From Erysipelotrichaceae bacterium (lineage in GTDB: Bacteria > Bacillota_I > Bacilli_A > Erysipelotrichales > Erysipelotrichaceae), in NCBI GenBank assembly GCA_017533785.1, contig JAFWII010000004.1:1-64000 (forward strand): DNA of 64,000 nucleotides, written 5' to 3'. Below, one piece after another: positions 61,368 to 64,000 of the stretch; the stretch's first letter is position 1, and every line of letters starts with the position of its first letter. A program made the position numbers and the translations under genes. The notes beneath the pieces are model-generated. The model was not told the origin of the DNA. It worked only from the letters and a program-made list of their open reading frames with translations, and ran no database searches.

Positions 61368-62651
61368 ATGGACGATGGCGGTCGAATATCCTGGTTATTA
61401 CCGGTTATTATACTTATTCTTTGCGCATTCTATCTTGCGGTCATGGAAACGGCATTTGCTTCCGTATCCAAGTCCAAGATCAAGGCGCTGGCGGAAAAGG
61501 GAAATACGCGTGCGGAGACAGCGCTGTATATTCTCGACAATTTTGATCGGGCAATAACCACGATTCTCATCGGAACCAATATTGTTCATATCGCCGCAGC
61601 AACGGTGGTAACGCTGAACGTTACCCGCCTCTGGGGCATCGGGGCAGTCAGTATTTCGACCATCATAACCACTTTGGCTGTTTTTTTCTTTGGCGAAATG
61701 CTCCCGAAAAGCATCGCCAGAAAGTACAGCGAGCGTTTTTCGCTTGCCTGTGCCGGGTCGCTCAAGGCGCTGATGATCATTTTAAAGCCGGTATCTTCCC
61801 TGCTGACGATGATCGGCAACTTCGCGGCTTCCCTTTCCAATAACGACGGCGAGCTCTCCGTTACCGAGGATGAGCTTTACGATATCATTGAAGATCTGAC
61901 TGAAGAAGGCATACTCGATGAAGATCAGGGCGACCTGATCTCTTCGGCGCTGCAGTTCCGTGAAGTAACGGCTGAGAGCATCCTGACCAGCCGTATCGAC
62001 GTCGCGGCGATCGATATCGAAATGACGCCCGAAGAGATCATCACAGTCATCAAGGGAGCCAACCATTCCCGCCTGCCGGTCTATCAGGACACGATCGACC
62101 ATGTCGTCGGCATTCTTCATATCCGCAAATACATGAAGGCGTATCTCTCCGGCAAGGATATGCAGGACATCACACCCCTGCTCGATGAGCCGCTCTTCAT
62201 CCACCAGTCCGCCAAGATCGACGATCTTTTGAAGATGATGTCCGCCAAGAAGACCAACGTCGCGATCGTAACCGACAACTACGGCGGCACGCTCGGCGTC
62301 GTTTCCGTCGAAGACATTCTCGAAGAGCTCGTCGGCGAGATCTGGGACGAGGACGACAAGGCAGTCGAAAACATTACCAAGATCGACGATAACGTCTACA
62401 GTATCAGCGCCGATGAACTGTTCATCAGCGTGCTCGATGAACTGGATATCGACTATTCCGAAGAGACCGGCGAGGAGCTGGAAAACAAACTGATCAGCGA
62501 GCTTTGCTACGAGAACTTTGCGAAGATCCCGCAGGAAGGCGATCACTTTAAATATCTGAATACGGAGATCGAGATCGAGACGATGCAGCAGAACCGTATC
62601 GTCCGGGTCAAACTTACGGTCCTTCCGGAAGAGAAAGGAGAACAGGCATGA
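61368..62651 (+). CDS. CNNM/CorC-HlyC family transporter, first copy
   Basis: The 427-residue protein has a DUF21 membrane domain (about 1-190; four helices with AVMETAFASVSKSKIKALAE), a pair of CBS domains (about 200-325, with LTSRIDVAAIDIEMTPEE and VGILHIRKY) and a C-terminal CorC_HlyC domain (SADELFISVLDELD). Such proteins export or regulate Mg2+ or Co2+, and the CBS pair often binds ATP. In-frame stops at 61356 and 61359 force the ATG at 61368. It overlaps its paralogue by ATGA. Confidence 0.92.
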   Translation: MDDGGRISWLLPVIILILCAFYLAVMETAFASVSKSKIKALAEKGNTRAETALYILDNFDRAITTILIGTNIVHIAAATVVTLNVTRLWGIGAVSISTIITTLAVFFFGEMLPKSIARKYSERFSLACAGSLKALMIILKPVSSLLTMIGNFAASLSNNDGELSVTEDELYDIIEDLTEEGILDEDQGDLISSALQFREVTAESILTSRIDVAAIDIEMTPEEIITVIKGANHSRLPVYQDTIDHVVGILHIRKYMKAYLSGKDMQDITPLLDEPLFIHQSAKIDDLLKMMSAKKTNVAIVTDNYGGTLGVVSVEDILEELVGEIWDEDDKAVENITKIDDNVYSISADELFISVLDELDIDYSEETGEELENKLISELCYENFAKIPQEGDHFKYLNTEIEIETMQQNRIVRVKLTVLPEEKGEQA

Positions 62652-63922
62652 ACGAGAATGAATTAATGCTGCCGATCCTTCTGATCGGTATCGTCGTCTG
62701 TGTTGCCGGCTCCGCCTTCTTCTCCGCCAGCGAGATGTCCTTCTCCTCTGCCAATAAGATCCGTCTGGAAAACAGTGCGGATGAAGGTGATGAGAAAGCG
62801 AAGAAAGCCTTCTGGATCACCGAGCACTTCGACGACGCTCTCTCCACGATCCTGGTCGGCAACAACCTGGTCAATATTGCCGCGTCTTCGATCGGCAGTA
62901 TCATCATCCTGCTGACACTGGGTGAGAAATACGCCTGGGTATCCACGCTGGTCATTACGATTCTCGTCATCATCTTCGGCGAGACCATCCCGAAGATCAG
63001 CGCCAAGCGCAACGCCACTTCCAAGGCGATCGGCTTTGCCCCCTTTACCCGTTTCCTGATGTTCATCCTGCGTCCGGTCACCGCGCTCGTTGTCTTCCTG
63101 GTAAATCTCATTACCCGTTCCATGAAAGGCGAAGAGGAAGACGATGACGCGAAAGTCGACGAACTGCATTCGATCATTGACACCGCGGAAGATGAGAACG
63201 TTCTGGATGAGGATGAATCCGAGCTGATCAACGCCGCGATCGATTTCGGTGACATCTCTGTTTCCGAAGTCATGACGGCCCGTGTCGATCTCGTCGCGAT
63301 CGATATTGATGACGATCCTTCCGAGATCATGAGCACGGTTTTGGATTCCGGTTTCTCCCGTATCCCGGTCTATGAAGACAGTATCGACAACATCATCGGC
63401 GTCCTGTCCGTCAACCACTATCTGAAAGCTTCGCTCGACGATCCGAATGTCGATATCCGTTCCCTGATGATGCCCCCGATCTTCATCTACAAGACGATGA
63501 AACTTCCGGACGCACTGACATCCTTCCGTTCCAAACAGCAGCACCTGGCGATCGTTACCGATGAATACGGCGGCACCATGGGCGTTGTTTCCCTGGAAGA
63601 CATCATGGAAGAACTTGTCGGTGATATCTGGGATGAGACGGACGAAGTCGAGAACGAGATCGTAGCCCGCAGCGAAGACGAATTTGAAGTCGACGGCGAC
63701 ATGCTGCTGGAAGAGCTCTGGGATACCCTGGAACTGAATCTGGCAGACCTGGACGAGATCGAAAGCGAAACGGTCGGCGGCTGGTGCATCGAGACGCTGG
63801 ACTGCTTCCCGGAAAACGGACAGAGCTTTACCTACGATGACTATACGATCATCGTTCAGGAAGCGGATGACCGCCGGGTCAAGAAGGTCCTGATCAAGCG
63901 CACGACCCCTTCCGAGGATTAA
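62648..63922 (+). CDS. CNNM/CorC-HlyC family transporter, second copy
   Basis: The 424-residue paralogue has the same DUF21-CBS-CBS-CorC_HlyC layout, with FFSASEMSFSSANKIRLE in the first helix region, VMTARVDLVAIDIDDDPSE, IIGVLSVNHYL and DEYGGTMGVVSLEDIMEELV. It shares many motifs with the first copy, so the two arose by duplication and may work as a heterodimer. This pair is the most GC-rich part of the window. The region after the stop carries a terminator that is cut by the window end. Confidence 0.93.
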   Translation: MNENELMLPILLIGIVVCVAGSAFFSASEMSFSSANKIRLENSADEGDEKAKKAFWITEHFDDALSTILVGNNLVNIAASSIGSIIILLTLGEKYAWVSTLVITILVIIFGETIPKISAKRNATSKAIGFAPFTRFLMFILRPVTALVVFLVNLITRSMKGEEEDDDAKVDELHSIIDTAEDENVLDEDESELINAAIDFGDISVSEVMTARVDLVAIDIDDDPSEIMSTVLDSGFSRIPVYEDSIDNIIGVLSVNHYLKASLDDPNVDIRSLMMPPIFIYKTMKLPDALTSFRSKQQHLAIVTDEYGGTMGVVSLEDIMEELVGDIWDETDEVENEIVARSEDEFEVDGDMLLEELWDTLELNLADLDEIESETVGGWCIETLDCFPENGQSFTYDDYTIIVQEADDRRVKKVLIKRTTPSED

Positions 63923-63965
63923 CTGCCGCGAACCCCCTTCTGAACTTCAGAAAATATACATAATC

Positions 63966-64000
63966 AGATCCTGTTTCAAGACCGAAGCAGGATCTTTTCT
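63966..64000 (+). terminator. Terminator after the CorC pair (at window end)
   Basis: AGATCCTG (63966-63973) pairs with CAGGATCT (63988-63995) and is followed by TTTTCT as the window stops. Confidence 0.85.

Noticed and set aside
1-64000. CRISPR array, prophage or insertion sequence
   Set aside because: No regular repeats, transposase, phage or integrase gene of mobile type was seen; the one tyrosine recombinase sits in a housekeeping operon.

Overview
The window reads as ordinary chromosome of a low-to-medium GC Bacillota, most likely an Erysipelotrichia-type organism; that last step is an inference, not a proof. Supporting signs are the Bacillota cluster alaS-ireB-ruvX-DUF1292-mltG-udk-greA, the smc-ftsY-ylxM trio, the infC-rpmI-rplT operon, a nusB-xseA-xseB-ispA-dxs-recN run without the sporulation genes that follow it in Bacillus, and a heterodimeric ABC exporter. 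I see no insertion sequence, prophage, CRISPR array or plasmid gene. Genes are packed with 1-14 base overlaps, very often ATGA.

Layout. 1-5 kb: ABC-2 type exporter, an unrecognised gene, hflX, a sirtuin. 5-13 kb: chorismate mutase, an RNA uracil methyltransferase, DnaE, a two-component pair, a TrmN6-like methylase and a small membrane protein. 13-14.5 kb: infC-rpmI-rplT with a structured leader, then tRNA-Glu(CTC). 14.5-19.6 kb: a transglycosylase, the TldD/TldE protease, and gltX on the other strand. 19.7-26.4 kb: a heterodimeric ABC exporter, lspA, rluD, a rhomboid protease, dCMP deaminase. 27-34.5 kb: nusB-xseA-xseB-ispA-dxs-recN-xer, then padR. 34.7-41.5 kb (minus): HU, nrnA, ackA, ylxM, ftsY, smc. 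41.5-53 kb (minus): a U32 protein, L-serine dehydratase, holA, greA, udk, mltG, DUF1292, ruvX, ireB, alaS, a HerA-like ATPase. 53-58 kb: ysnB-like, VanY-like, trmL, DUF1461, rdgB, a lipid kinase, phoH. 58-64 kb: rpsU, a degenerate MurE-like protein, mtaB, and two CorC/HlyC transporters.

Three observations stand out. First, many operon-first genes have a -10 hexamer (often extended, TGnTANAAT) whose last base lies only 6-7 nt before the ATG, with no Shine-Dalgarno sequence. Fourteen genes fit this, and the pattern resolves several start codons, so leaderless mRNA may be a normal mode of expression here. Second, the gene at 58492-59922 is a full-length MurE homologue whose ATP-binding, catalytic and substrate motifs are nearly all eroded; it sits between mtaB and rpsU and looks like a Mur-ligase pseudoenzyme. 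Third, infC has no ATG, GTG or TTG in its open frame before residue 32 and appears to start at ATC behind a strong Shine-Dalgarno.

Functionally the window is mostly housekeeping: translation (infC, rpmI, rplT, rpsU, gltX, alaS, tRNA-Glu, mtaB, trmL, rluD), replication and repair (dnaE, holA, recN, xseAB, xer, smc, HU), isoprenoid supply (ispA, dxs), envelope work (mtgA, mltG, VanY-like, lspA) and nucleotide clean-up (rdgB, comEB, nrnA, udk). Single 60-base lines counted by hand rise from about 35% GC near the left end to about 60% near the right end.
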